Below are positions 49,482 through 58,822 of a stretch of 64,000 bases of DNA, one piece after another. The translations under genes were made by a program, and so were the position numbers. Under the pieces are notes generated by a model. The model was not told where the DNA came from, ran no database searches, and saw only the letters and a list, made by a program, of their open reading frames with translations. This stretch comes from Winogradskyella sp. J14-2 (GTDB lineage: Bacteria > Bacteroidota > Bacteroidia > Flavobacteriales > Flavobacteriaceae). The stretch covers positions 1,612,001 through 1,676,000 of the forward strand of contig NZ_CP019388.1 of the NCBI RefSeq assembly GCF_001971725.1. Reading direction: 5' to 3'. Position 1 is the stretch's first letter, and every line of letters begins with the position of its first letter.

Positions 49482-50738
49482 TTACATTTCTAATGCCTTT
49501 TTAGGATTATTATCCATCAATAATTCTATAGGGTTTTCTAAAGCTTCTTTAACGGCTACTAAGAATCCTACAGATTCTTTACCATCAATAATTCTATGAT
49601 CATAAGATAAGGCCACATACATAATAGGTCTAATTTCAACCTTCCCTTCTATTGCTACAGGACGTTCTACAATGTTGTGCATTCCTAATATACCACTTTG
49701 TGGAGGGTTAATAATTGGAGTAGATAGCATACTACCAAATACACCTCCGTTAGAAATTGTGAATGTACCTCCTGTCATTTCATCAACAGTAATCTGCCCA
49801 TCTCTAGCTCTTAATGCTAAACGCTTTACTTCAGACTCTACACCTCTAAAGGTTAGGTTTTCAGCATTTCTAATTACTGGTACCATTAACCCTTTGGGGC
49901 CAGAAACAGCAATACTGATATCACAGAAATCGTAAGAAATCATTTCTTTACCATCGATCATTGAATTAACTGCTGGGTACATTTTTAATGCTCTCACCAC
50001 AGCCAAGGTAAAGAAACTCATAAAGCCTAGACCTACTCCATGCTTTGCCTTAAAGTCTTCCTTGTATTGTTTACGCAAATCAAAAATAGGAGACATATCA
50101 ACCTCATTAAATGTGGTTAACATTGCTGTTGTATTCTTTGCTTCTACTAAACGTTCTGCAACTTTACGACGCAACATAGACATTTTGCTCCGAGATGTTC
50201 CTCTGTTCCCACCTGTTGGTGTACCCATAGATGGTACGGCATTTACAGCATCATCTTTAGTAATACGACCATCTCTACCAGTTCCTTTTACAGCGCCAGC
50301 ATCAATTCCCTTTTCTTCTAAAATCTTTTTAGCTGCAGGACTTGGTGTGCCAGATGCATAGGTTTCTTTTGCAGGATTTGGTGCTTTCTCACCAGTCTTA
50401 TCGGTATTGTCTTGTTTGTTTGCTAACTCCTCTTCAACATTGTCGTCATTTCCGCCTTCGTCACCACCTTTGTATGTTGTTGTTGCATCTGCCTTAGGTT
50501 CTGCGCTAGTATCAATTAAGCAAACAACTTGCCCAACGGCAACAGCATCACCTTCTTCAGCTTTTAAAGTAATTGTACCACTAGCCTCGGCTGGTAACTC
50601 TAATGTTGCCTTATCGCTGTCAACCTCAGCAATAGCTTGGTCTTTTTCTACATAATCCCCATCTTCAACTAACCACTCTGCAATTTCTACCTCAGTAATT
50701 GATTCGCCTGGTGAAGGCACTTTCATTTCTAAAATCAT
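49482..50738 (-). CDS. sucB: 2-oxoglutarate dehydrogenase E2, dihydrolipoyllysine succinyltransferase
   Basis: 418 residues. Lipoyl domain (about 1-78) with the lipoylated Lys in [12 protein letters not shown], a Glu/Lys/Asn/Thr linker, E3-binding domain (about 128-165, [17 protein letters not shown]), and the catalytic domain from about 190 with [16 protein letters not shown] (His/Asp) near the end. It passes the succinyl group from E1 to CoA in the TCA cycle. One lipoyl domain is present. It lies 43 bp downstream of sucA, same strand. Confidence 0.97.
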   Translation of the reverse strand: MILEMKVPSPGESITEVEIAEWLVEDGDYVEKDQAIAEVDSDKATLELPAEASGTITLKAEEGDAVAVGQVVCLIDTSAEPKADATTTYKGGDEGGNDDNVEEELANKQDNTDKTGEKAPNPAKETYASGTPSPAAKKILEEKGIDAGAVKGTGRDGRITKDDAVNAVPSMGTPTGGNRGTSRSKMSMLRRKVAERLVEAKNTTAMLTTFNEVDMSPIFDLRKQYKEDFKAKHGVGLGFMSFFTLAVVRALKMYPAVNSMIDGKEMISYDFCDISIAVSGPKGLMVPVIRNAENLTFRGVESEVKRLALRARDGQITVDEMTGGTFTISNGGVFGSMLSTPIINPPQSGILGMHNIVERPVAIEGKVEIRPIMYVALSYDHRIIDGKESVGFLVAVKEALENPIELLMDNNPKKALEM

Positions 50739-50781
50739 GCGTTTATTGTATTTAACCTTTTTTTAGGTTTTCTAATTATTC

Positions 50782-53544
50782 TTAATTTCTTATTTGGTTA
50801 TTCTTGCTTTTATCAAAAACGTAATCTATCACTTCTTGATGTCTTATTTTAGAACGCATGGAGCTACCTGCAGCAGGAGCACCATAAGGTCTTCTACTTG
50901 CTGCTCTCCATGTTTTTGCTTCTTCTAAATGCATCATCATGTGGCCGTAAGCTCCCATATTTCTTGGTTCTTCTTGCGCCCAAACAATATCTTCTGCGTT
51001 GCTATATTTACCTAATATATTTTTAATTTCGTCTGTTGGCAATGGAAATAACTGTTCTATTCTTACCAGAGCTACATCGTCCCTCCCTAGTTTCTCTTGT
51101 TGTTCCATGAGGTCGTAATAGAACTTACCTGTTAAAAATACTAAAGTTTTAACTTTCTCAACATTTGCATTTGGATCATCTATTACAGTTTGAAAACCTC
51201 CGTTTGCAAACTCATCTACAGTTGAAATTACCTTTGGATGACGTAACAAGCTTTTTGGAGTAAATACGATTAAAGGTTTTCTGTAATTAGCCTTCATTTG
51301 CTTTCGTAACAGATGAAACATGTTGGCAGGAGTTGTACAGTCTGCTATAAACATATTGTCTTTTGCGCATAATTGTAAATAGCGCTCCATACGAGCAGAA
51401 GAGTGCTCAGCACCTTGCCCTTCGTAACCATGCGGTAGCAACATTACCAATCCGTTGGAGGTTTTCCACTTATCTTCGCCAGAAGAAATGTATTGGTCTA
51501 TCATTATTTGGGCACCATTGCTAAAATCTCCAAACTGTGCTTCCCAAATGGTAAGGGTATTAGGACTTGCCATGGCATAACCATAATCAAATCCTACAAC
51601 ACCGTACTCTGATAATAATGAGTTGTAAATATTGAACTGCCCTTGGTTGTCTGAAATAGTTTTATGTAAGATTATTTCTTCCTCGCTGTCTTCTACTTTA
51701 ACAACGGCATGCCTATGGGAAAATGTGCCTCGCTCTACATCCTGACCAGAAATTCTAACATTATATCCTTCTGCCAGTAATGTTCCATAAGCCAAATGCT
51801 CGGCCATAGCCCAATCTAGTCTGTCTTCGTCAAACATCGTTTGGCGCGATTCTACCAAACGTTGAATCTTTCTGATAAACTTTTTATCCTCAGGCAAATT
51901 AGAAATAACTTTAGTAATATCTGAAAGTAGTTCTTTTGAAACCGTTGTATCAATTGGTTTCATCATTTCGCTTTCATCTACGCGTTCAAAATCTTTCCAT
52001 TGCTCGTGCATAAATGGAGAAATTACAGTCTTCTCTATTTTACGTGAATCCTCGAGTTTTTCTTCAAGTCTATCCTTGTATTCTTTTTCAATTTTTGAAA
52101 CATAATCTTTATCGATTATGCCTTCTCCTATTAATCGTTCGGCATAAATATCTCTCGGGTTTTTATGCTTAGAAATAGCTTTGTATAGGAGTGGCTGTGT
52201 AAACTTTGGTTCATCACCTTCGTTGTGTCCATACTTTCTGTACCCTAATAGATCTATAAAAACATCGCGCTTAAATTTCATTCTAAAATGAAGTGCAAAT
52301 AATGTTGCATGTACAACAGACTCAGCATCGTCTGCGTTAACGTGAAGCACTGGAGACAACGTTACTTTACCAACATCGGTACAATACGTACTAGAACGGC
52401 CATCTAAATAGTTTGTAGTAAAACCAATTTGGTTGTTAACTACAATATGTACGGTTCCGTTTGTTTTATAACCATCTAACTGTGCCATCTGCACAACTTC
52501 GTACACTATGCCTTGACCAGCAATTGCTGCATCACCATGAACTATAATCGGTAAAACTTGTGAGGCATCCTCAATTTCTGGCTTGTCTTGTTTTGCTCTA
52601 GATATACCTTCTACAACTGCACCAACAGTTTCTAGGTGAGAAGGGTTTGGAGCTATACTTAAATTTATTTTTTTACCTGAGTCGGTTTCACGATCGCTGG
52701 TCCAGCCTAAATGATATTTTACATCACCATCAAAAACCTGTTCTTCGTAATCTTTACCATCAAACTCACTGAAAATATCCTTTGCAGACTTGCCAAAAAT
52801 ATTTGTAAGTGTACTTAAACGACCACGATGTGCCATACCCATAACAAATTCTTTAACTCCATATTCTGCCGCTGTTTCTATCATGGCGTCTAGGGCTGGA
52901 ATCAATGACTCATTACCTTCTAAGGAAAATCGTTTTTGACCTACATATTTGGTATGTAAGAAATTCTCGAAGGAAACCGCTTCATTTAATTTTCTTAGAA
53001 TATTTTTCTTTTGGTCTGGCGAAAACTGAGGGTGATTATCATTAACATTCAGTTTTTCTTGTATCCACTGAATTTCCTCTGGTTTTCTTATATACATATA
53101 TTCTACACCGATAGAGTCACAATATATGCGCTCTAGGTGGTCTATAATATTTTGTAAGGTAGATGTACCAATACCAATGATTTCTCCGGCAGAGAAAACA
53201 GTGTTTAAATCACTTTTGGAAAGCCCAAAATTTTCAATCTCTAAAGTTGGAGCATATTTTCTCCGGGCTCTAACAGGATTGGTTTTTGTAAACAAGTGCC
53301 CTCTATTTCTGTAACCATCTATAAGTTTTACGACCTGAAATTCCTTTTGAAGCTGTTCTGGTATTTGAGCAGAAACACCTTCTACTATTTCACCATCAAA
53401 TCCATAATTCTCAGACCCAAAGTCGTAACCTTGAAAAAAGGCTCGCCAACTCGGTTCTATGGCATCAGGATTTTTAAGGTATTGGTCGTATAAGTCAGCA
53501 AAGTATGCTGTATGTGCTGCGTTGAGAAAGGAATATTTATCCAT
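50782..53544 (-). CDS. sucA: 2-oxoglutarate dehydrogenase E1 component
   Basis: 920 residues from the ATG at 53544, which gives the family N-terminus MDKYSFLNAAHTAYFADLYD; the frame is open 10 codons further. It decarboxylates 2-oxoglutarate using thiamin diphosphate and Mg2+. GMAHRGRLSTLTNIFGK, the ThDP region HGDAAIAGQGIVYEV and LLPHGYEGQGAEHSSARMER are clear. With sucB it makes the TCA complex. It is a major ThDP consumer, relevant to the thiamin locus at 7-14 kb. Confidence 0.97.
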   Translation of the reverse strand: MDKYSFLNAAHTAYFADLYDQYLKNPDAIEPSWRAFFQGYDFGSENYGFDGEIVEGVSAQIPEQLQKEFQVVKLIDGYRNRGHLFTKTNPVRARRKYAPTLEIENFGLSKSDLNTVFSAGEIIGIGTSTLQNIIDHLERIYCDSIGVEYMYIRKPEEIQWIQEKLNVNDNHPQFSPDQKKNILRKLNEAVSFENFLHTKYVGQKRFSLEGNESLIPALDAMIETAAEYGVKEFVMGMAHRGRLSTLTNIFGKSAKDIFSEFDGKDYEEQVFDGDVKYHLGWTSDRETDSGKKINLSIAPNPSHLETVGAVVEGISRAKQDKPEIEDASQVLPIIVHGDAAIAGQGIVYEVVQMAQLDGYKTNGTVHIVVNNQIGFTTNYLDGRSSTYCTDVGKVTLSPVLHVNADDAESVVHATLFALHFRMKFKRDVFIDLLGYRKYGHNEGDEPKFTQPLLYKAISKHKNPRDIYAERLIGEGIIDKDYVSKIEKEYKDRLEEKLEDSRKIEKTVISPFMHEQWKDFERVDESEMMKPIDTTVSKELLSDITKVISNLPEDKKFIRKIQRLVESRQTMFDEDRLDWAMAEHLAYGTLLAEGYNVRISGQDVERGTFSHRHAVVKVEDSEEEIILHKTISDNQGQFNIYNSLLSEYGVVGFDYGYAMASPNTLTIWEAQFGDFSNGAQIMIDQYISSGEDKWKTSNGLVMLLPHGYEGQGAEHSSARMERYLQLCAKDNMFIADCTTPANMFHLLRKQMKANYRKPLIVFTPKSLLRHPKVISTVDEFANGGFQTVIDDPNANVEKVKTLVFLTGKFYYDLMEQQEKLGRDDVALVRIEQLFPLPTDEIKNILGKYSNAEDIVWAQEEPRNMGAYGHMMMHLEEAKTWRAASRRPYGAPAAGSSMRSKIRHQEVIDYVFDKSKNNQIRN

Positions 53545-53658
53545 TATTTTTACGAGACGTTGTCGTTTCAACAAAATTTCTTCAAAAATACAACTTTTAG
53601 CAGATATACTATCCGTTTTATTATATTTATAACAAATAAGGATTTAAGAATTACCAAG

Positions 53659-54201
53659 ATGATAAAAATTAGGCTAAATACAAATCAAAAAATAATTTTA
53701 AGCAGTATTCTTTTATATTTTTTTGTGAATTTCTCAAATGCACAAAGTATTAGTAATAATGATGGTTTTTGGCAAAACGTTCAATTTGGTGGTGGTGTTG
53801 GCTTAAACTTTGGCGATGGTTTTTTTAGTGCAGCTATTGCTCCTAATGCTTTGTACAACTTTAATCCCTATGTAGCCGCTGGTGTAGGACTCAATTTTCA
53901 ATATAGCTCTCAGCGTGATGTTTTTAAATCTACTGTGGTTGGTGGCAGTATTATTGGCTTATTTAATCCTTACAGAGAATTACAAATTTCTACTGAGTTT
54001 GAACAGCTATACGTAAACCGTGACTTTGATGAGGGTTTTGAAAATAATGTAGACAACAGCTATTGGTATCCTGCGTTATTTTTGGGAGCCGGTTATAGAA
54101 GTGGAAACATTACTTTTGGTATTAGATATGACATTTTATACGATGAAGATAGAAGTATACAAAACCAAGCATGGATGCCTTTTGTAAGGTTTTGGTTTTG
54201 A
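53659..54201 (+). CDS. Small outer-membrane barrel protein next to sucA
   Basis: 180 residues from the ATG at 53659; the longer open frame upstream overlaps sucA and lacks a signal. A signal sequence (ending FSNAQ) is followed by a glycine-rich barrel (VQFGGGVGLNFGDGFFS, YVAAGVGLNFQYSS, FLGAGYRSGNITFGIRYDIL) ending FVRFWF. Relatives are sometimes named alpha-ketoglutarate decarboxylase, but no such enzyme motif is present and the name probably came from its sucA neighbour. Function unknown. Confidence 0.78.
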   Translation: MIKIRLNTNQKIILSSILLYFFVNFSNAQSISNNDGFWQNVQFGGGVGLNFGDGFFSAAIAPNALYNFNPYVAAGVGLNFQYSSQRDVFKSTVVGGSIIGLFNPYRELQISTEFEQLYVNRDFDEGFENNVDNSYWYPALFLGAGYRSGNITFGIRYDILYDEDRSIQNQAWMPFVRFWF

Positions 54202-54233
54202 CCTCGCCTGCCCTGTGACACCATATCATTATT

Positions 54234-54581
54234 TCAGAGCTTATTTTTATACCAAACCTTTTGCCACTCGCGTTGCAATATTAAAAAGGTAACCTCTTCC
54301 GAGAGTTTGGTGATATCTTCAGTATGCAGTGCGCGAATTTTTAATTCCGAAACATCTACTTGATAAAGCAAATTAAGATAGTCCGAAAATTTATGTTGAA
54401 TTAGATGATGCACCGTATCTTGCAACACCAATTTTAAACTGGTTGGTAGCGTTTCTAAATCCAATTGAAGATCAACATTGGCAAAAAGTAAATCTTTATT
54501 AAGCTGAATAATTAGCTTTCTGTAAAGGTTTGAAGCGTTTGCAACTTCTATTAAATCGTTAAAAGATTGTGGCAAAGCCAT
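54234..54581 (-). CDS. Hypothetical protein downstream of the polyprenyl synthetase
   Basis: 115 residues, mainly helical and charged (SFNDLIEVANASNLYRKLIIQL, LVLQDTVHHLIQHKF). No signal peptide or membrane span. The start codon overlaps the polyprenyl synthetase stop by 1 nt (TAATG), so it is translationally coupled and may help that enzyme. No known family was recognised. The terminator-free stretch 54202-54233 separates it from the sucA-adjacent barrel. Confidence 0.6.
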   Translation of the reverse strand: MALPQSFNDLIEVANASNLYRKLIIQLNKDLLFANVDLQLDLETLPTSLKLVLQDTVHHLIQHKFSDYLNLLYQVDVSELKIRALHTEDITKLSEEVTFLILQREWQKVWYKNKL

Positions 54582-55555
54582 TACACGCGTCTATTCATTA
54601 ATTGCTCCCCAAACAATCGGAGCATTTGTTTTTTGTTTTCAGAAATATTTAGCTTTTCTAAAACCGCAAAGGCTTTTTGGGTGTAATCTTTTACAGCGTT
54701 TTGTGTGGCTTCTGCTGCGCCAGAATTTTTAAAAAGTGCTTTAACACTTTCTACTTTAGCATCATTTTCAATTGTGTTGCTTGCCATTAGTGCAATAAGC
54801 TCGTTTTTTTCAGCCTTACTGCCTAAGGCCAGGGTTTTGAGGTACAAATAGGTTTTTTTGTTTTCAAGAATATCACCACCTACCTGCTTTCCAAAGGTTT
54901 CAGGATTACCAAACGCATCTAAATAATCGTCTTGTAACTGAAACGCAATACCCAAATAACGACCAAAATCATAAATAGCATTTTGGTCCTCTAACGAAGC
55001 ATTAGCTACAATGGCACCCATTTTCATAGCTGCACCAACCAAAACCGCTGTTTTATATTCTATCATCTTTAGATAATCGGGTATGGTAACATCAGTTCTA
55101 GTTTCAAAATCAATGTCGTATTGCTGCCCTTCACAAACTTCTAAAGCTGTTTTACTGAATAATTTTGCCAAGGCCTGAAAAGTGTCTGGCTCGTAATTCT
55201 CAAACAACTGATAAGCTAAAATAAGCATGGCATCACCTGAAAGAATCCCAGTATTCAAATCCCACTTTTCGTGCACAGTTTCTCTTCCTCTGCGCAAAGG
55301 CGCATCGTCCATAATATCATCATGGATTAATGAAAAGTTATGAAAAACCTCTACAGAAAGAGCAGCATTGATGGCATCTTTAGCCTTGCTTCCAAAAATA
55401 TCAGCAGTCATTAACGTTAATACTGGTCTTAAACGCTTTCCTCCCAATTTTAAAATATAATTTATAGGCTCATAAAGGCTTTTTGGCTCTTTTTCCTCAG
55501 TAAAATCTTCTAAATACTTTAAGAAAGATTCTTGATAAGTCTTAATATTTTGCAT
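54581..55555 (-). CDS. Polyprenyl diphosphate synthase family protein
   Basis: 324 residues from the ATG at 55555, which fits the family start MQNIKTYQESFLKYLEDF; the frame is open 8 codons further. The two Asp-rich motifs are LIHDDIMDDAPLRRG (first, near residue 80) and AFQLQDDYLDAFGNPETFGK (second, near residue 205). It condenses isopentenyl diphosphate to make long prenyl diphosphates for quinones, carotenoids or similar. It overlaps the next gene by 1 nt. GGGPS at 13.5 kb uses a product of this class. Confidence 0.94.
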   Translation of the reverse strand: MQNIKTYQESFLKYLEDFTEEKEPKSLYEPINYILKLGGKRLRPVLTLMTADIFGSKAKDAINAALSVEVFHNFSLIHDDIMDDAPLRRGRETVHEKWDLNTGILSGDAMLILAYQLFENYEPDTFQALAKLFSKTALEVCEGQQYDIDFETRTDVTIPDYLKMIEYKTAVLVGAAMKMGAIVANASLEDQNAIYDFGRYLGIAFQLQDDYLDAFGNPETFGKQVGGDILENKKTYLYLKTLALGSKAEKNELIALMASNTIENDAKVESVKALFKNSGAAEATQNAVKDYTQKAFAVLEKLNISENKKQMLRLFGEQLMNRRV

Positions 55556-55624
55556 AAAGCAAAAATAGGCTTTAAGCAAATTTAAAGCTAAAGTTATGAA
55601 TGTTAAATAATTATTAAAACTTAA

Positions 55625-55664
55625 GAAACTTTTTTTGTTTTAAAAGTTTCCGTTGCTATTTTTG
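55625..55664 (+). promoter_or_regulatory. TetR-type operator overlapping the promoter of the efflux operon
   Basis: Perfect inverted repeat GAAACTTTT (55625-55633) / AAAAGTTTC (55642-55650) with an 8-nt spacer. The spacer contains the -33 box TTTG (55634-55637). After 19 nt comes TATTTTTG (55657-55664), the -7 box. So the operator sits exactly over the -33 element. Transcription would start near 55669, 5 nt before the TetR start codon, giving an almost leaderless mRNA. Confidence 0.6.
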
Positions 55665-55673
55665 TAATCTATT

Positions 55674-56291
55674 ATGAGAGATAAAATAATACACAAAGCT
55701 TCAGAACTTTTCCTTAGCCTTGGTTTTAAAAGTGTTACCATGGATGATATTGCTAATGAACTTGGTATTTCTAAAAAGACCATTTATGTGCACTTCCCTA
55801 ATAAAACGAAGTTGGTAGAGGCAACTACATCTCATGTTTTTGAAACTATTTCTTGTGGAATTGATCATATATGTGGTCTTGAAAAAAATCCCATTGAAGA
55901 GGTTTTTGAGATCAAAAGGTTTGTAATGGACCACCTTAAGGATGAGAAATCATCCCCTCAATACCAATTACAGAAGTATTACCCAAAAATTTTCTCGTCA
56001 TTAAAGGCAAAACAATTTGAAGTTATGCAAGGATGCGTTGTAGAAAACCTTAACAGAGGCATTGCGTTGGGACTATATAGAGAAAACCTAGACGTTAATT
56101 TTATTTCGAGAATATACTTTAATTGTATGGTAATACTTAAGGACCAAGAGCTATTTCCTTTAAAAAACTTTTCAATGAATGCCTTAATGGAAAACTATTT
56201 AGAGTACCACTTAAGAGGTATCTGTACACCAAAAGGTATAGACTATTTAGATAAGCACCTAAAAATCAATCAAAACACAACATACAACTAA
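55674..56291 (+). CDS. TetR/AcrR-family transcriptional regulator
   Basis: 205 residues. The N-terminal HTH (about 5-50) reads IIHKASELFLSLGFKSVTMD then IANELGISKKTIYVHFPNK, the TetR DNA-binding signature. The rest is a helical ligand-binding domain. The gene is first in an operon with TolC, adaptor and RND permease genes (1-nt overlap with TolC) and probably represses it. A 9-bp inverted repeat over its own -33 box at 55625-55650 is the likely operator. Confidence 0.93.
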   Translation: MRDKIIHKASELFLSLGFKSVTMDDIANELGISKKTIYVHFPNKTKLVEATTSHVFETISCGIDHICGLEKNPIEEVFEIKRFVMDHLKDEKSSPQYQLQKYYPKIFSSLKAKQFEVMQGCVVENLNRGIALGLYRENLDVNFISRIYFNCMVILKDQELFPLKNFSMNALMENYLEYHLRGICTPKGIDYLDKHLKINQNTTYN

Positions 56292-57616
56292 TGAGAAATA
56301 CGCTTTCACTACTTTTTATAACTTTTGTATTTATTGGCTATTCTCAAGAGGAGCCTATGAGCTTTACATTACAAGAGGCTATAGATTATGCACTAGAAAA
56401 TAACCGAAAAGCTAAAAACGCAGTTAGAGACATTGAGGCTGCCAAACAGCAAAAATGGGAGACCACAGCAACAGGACTCCCTCAACTAAATGCTAATATC
56501 GATTATCAAAACTTTTTGAAACAACAATTTGATCAACCCTTCGATCTTGGCGAGGATGGCTTTATAGATTTTGGTGCTCCGCAGTCGGTTACTGCTGGCG
56601 CTAGTCTTACTCAAAAAATATTCGACGGTACCTACTTGGTAGGTCTACAATCTGCAAAAGTATTTTTAGAAATCTCAAAAAACGCTAAAGACAAAACCGA
56701 TTTAGAAGTTAGAAAAGCTGTTATAAATGCCTATGGAAATGTCCTTCTTTCTGAAGAAAGTATTACCATTTACGAAAAAAACATTTTAGTATTAAGAAAA
56801 AACCTTGACGAAACAACTAAAATCTATGAAAACGGTCTTGAAGAAGAAGAAAGCGTAGAGCAATTGCAAATAACCCTTTCTAACCTCGAGAGCGGATTAA
56901 ATAATGCCAAGAGGCTTCAAAGCATAGCCTATCAAATGTTTAACATCACTTTAGGACTAGATTATAATACCAGCGTAGCTCTAACAGAAAATCTTGAAAA
57001 TTTAGCCGAAAAAAATATTTCTCTAGAAGTGCTAGACAAAGAAAATGATATTACTTCAACCGTAGACTACAAGATAGCAGAGAACGATAAACGCTCTAAA
57101 GAGTTGTTGCTAAAATTAGAAAAAAGTAAAGCGCTCCCTACATTAAACGCAAGTTTATCTGGTGCTTACTTAGCCAATAGAGAATCTTTTAATTTCTTAG
57201 ACTTTAATAATCCTTGGGTTGGTATAGCAACATTTGGTGCAACTCTAAATATACCTATCTTTAGTTCTGGCATGCGTAGTGCCGCAACACAACGTGCAAA
57301 AATTAATTTAGAAAAATCTAAAGACGATCTTACAGAAACCCAACAACGCCTAAATTTAGAAATAGAAACCGCAAGGAGCAATTATAGGTTTGCAACTGAA
57401 GATTACAACAACAAAAAACAAAATCTTGCTCTTGCGCAACGCATTGAGCAAAAAAACCAAACTAAGTTTTTTGAAGGTATAGGCTCTAGCTTTGAGCTAA
57501 GACAAGCACAAACACAATTATATACAGCTCAACAAGAGTTACTTCAAGCAATGCTAGATGTCATTAGCACAAAAGCTGAGCTAGAGACACTAACAAACCA
57601 AATAACCAACTTTTAA
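56291..57616 (+). CDS. TolC-family outer-membrane efflux channel
   Basis: 441 residues, signal ending IGYSQ. The TolC fold has two long helical repeats (about 25-215 and 230-440) with strands between. Family pattern LQEAIDYALENNRKAKNAVRD and LEKSKALPTLNASLSGAY occurs in each half. It forms the outer exit duct for the HlyD/RND pair that follows. It overlaps the TetR stop by 1 nt (TAATG). Confidence 0.93.
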   Translation: MRNTLSLLFITFVFIGYSQEEPMSFTLQEAIDYALENNRKAKNAVRDIEAAKQQKWETTATGLPQLNANIDYQNFLKQQFDQPFDLGEDGFIDFGAPQSVTAGASLTQKIFDGTYLVGLQSAKVFLEISKNAKDKTDLEVRKAVINAYGNVLLSEESITIYEKNILVLRKNLDETTKIYENGLEEEESVEQLQITLSNLESGLNNAKRLQSIAYQMFNITLGLDYNTSVALTENLENLAEKNISLEVLDKENDITSTVDYKIAENDKRSKELLLKLEKSKALPTLNASLSGAYLANRESFNFLDFNNPWVGIATFGATLNIPIFSSGMRSAATQRAKINLEKSKDDLTETQQRLNLEIETARSNYRFATEDYNNKKQNLALAQRIEQKNQTKFFEGIGSSFELRQAQTQLYTAQQELLQAMLDVISTKAELETLTNQITNF

Positions 57617-57626
57617 AACTATCATC

Positions 57627-58808
57627 ATGAAAAAAATATATAGTGTAATCTTTATAACAACCGTTTTACTGGCTTGCTCAGGTGAGAAAAAACAATCTGT
57701 AGAAGAGCTAATAGCATCTAACAGTGCGGAGGCCATTCAACAGAGAAAAGACGAATTAGTAAATCAACAGCAGGCACTCGCTATTCAAATTAAACAGCTA
57801 GACGAAAAACTGCAGAGCATAAACCCAGACAGAAACGTCCCGTTGATTACAACATTTAAAGCAAATACAGAAGAATTTAAACACTACTTAGAACTTCAAG
57901 GTAGTGTAGAAACAAAGCAAAATATAGTTATAACACCAGAGACTAACGGCATAATAACACGTATTTATGTAAAGGAAGGGCAAAACGTTGGTAAAGGCCA
58001 ATTATTAGCTTCTATTGATGACGGTGGTCTAAGTCAACAAAAAGCACAATTAGAAATCCAAGCAGATTTAGCAAAAACGACTTTTGAGCGCCAAAAACGA
58101 CTTTGGGATCAAAAAATAGGTAGTGAGATACAATACCTACAAGCCAAATCTCAATACGAGGGCTTACAAAAAAGTATTGCTCAAATAAATCAGCAATTGG
58201 CCAAAAATAGCGTAAGAGCCCCTTTTTCTGGAGTTATTGATGATGTTATCACAGAAGAAGGGAATGTTGCTGCAGCTGGCCAAACCCCTTTAATGCGTTT
58301 GGTTAACTTAAGTGAAATGTACATTAAAACAGATATACCCGAAAGTTATATTACGAGCATCACAAAAGGAAAAGCTGTCGAAGTAATGTTTCCTGTTTTG
58401 GGTAAAACCCTAAATTCTGAAGTTAGACAAACTGGAAATTTTATAAATCCTGCCAACCGAACTTTTGATGTTGAAATTGCCGTACCAAATAAAAGTGGAG
58501 ACATTAAACCTAATCTTACAGCGCGTTTAAAAATTAACGATTACACCAACGACAAAGCCATATTAATTCCTCAAAGCATTATTTCAGAAAATGCTGAAGG
58601 AGAACAGTACATTTATGCAATAACAGATAAACAAGAAGGTAAAGCCACCGCAAAACAAGTTATCATAGAAACTGGCAAAACACAAGGCGATTTAATTGAG
58701 GTTTTATCTGGTATTGAAGGTGAAACTGAAATTATAAAAGAAGGTGCACGTAGTGTTAAAGATGGTCAAACTGTTAAAGTTATCAACTCTAAAAATTCCA
58801 ACGACTAA
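57627..58808 (+). CDS. RND efflux periplasmic adaptor subunit (lipoprotein)
   Basis: 393 residues. The lipobox is LLAC (Cys17). A coiled-coil hairpin (about 26-66 and 135-190), a lipoyl-like half (VYVKEGQNVGKGQLLASIDDGG) and a beta-barrel domain (TDIPESYITSITKGKAVEVMFPV-like, about 230-320) are in adaptor order. It links the RND pump to TolC. It is 10 nt after tolC and 14 nt before the permease gene. Confidence 0.93.
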   Translation: MKKIYSVIFITTVLLACSGEKKQSVEELIASNSAEAIQQRKDELVNQQQALAIQIKQLDEKLQSINPDRNVPLITTFKANTEEFKHYLELQGSVETKQNIVITPETNGIITRIYVKEGQNVGKGQLLASIDDGGLSQQKAQLEIQADLAKTTFERQKRLWDQKIGSEIQYLQAKSQYEGLQKSIAQINQQLAKNSVRAPFSGVIDDVITEEGNVAAAGQTPLMRLVNLSEMYIKTDIPESYITSITKGKAVEVMFPVLGKTLNSEVRQTGNFINPANRTFDVEIAVPNKSGDIKPNLTARLKINDYTNDKAILIPQSIISENAEGEQYIYAITDKQEGKATAKQVIIETGKTQGDLIEVLSGIEGETEIIKEGARSVKDGQTVKVINSKNSND

Positions 58809-58822
58809 TCATATACCAACCA

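Noticed and set aside
53545..53658. Longer N-terminus for the barrel gene at 53659 (open back to 53512)
   Set aside because: The extension overlaps the sucA start, has no signal peptide at its N-terminus and moves the real signal to an internal position.
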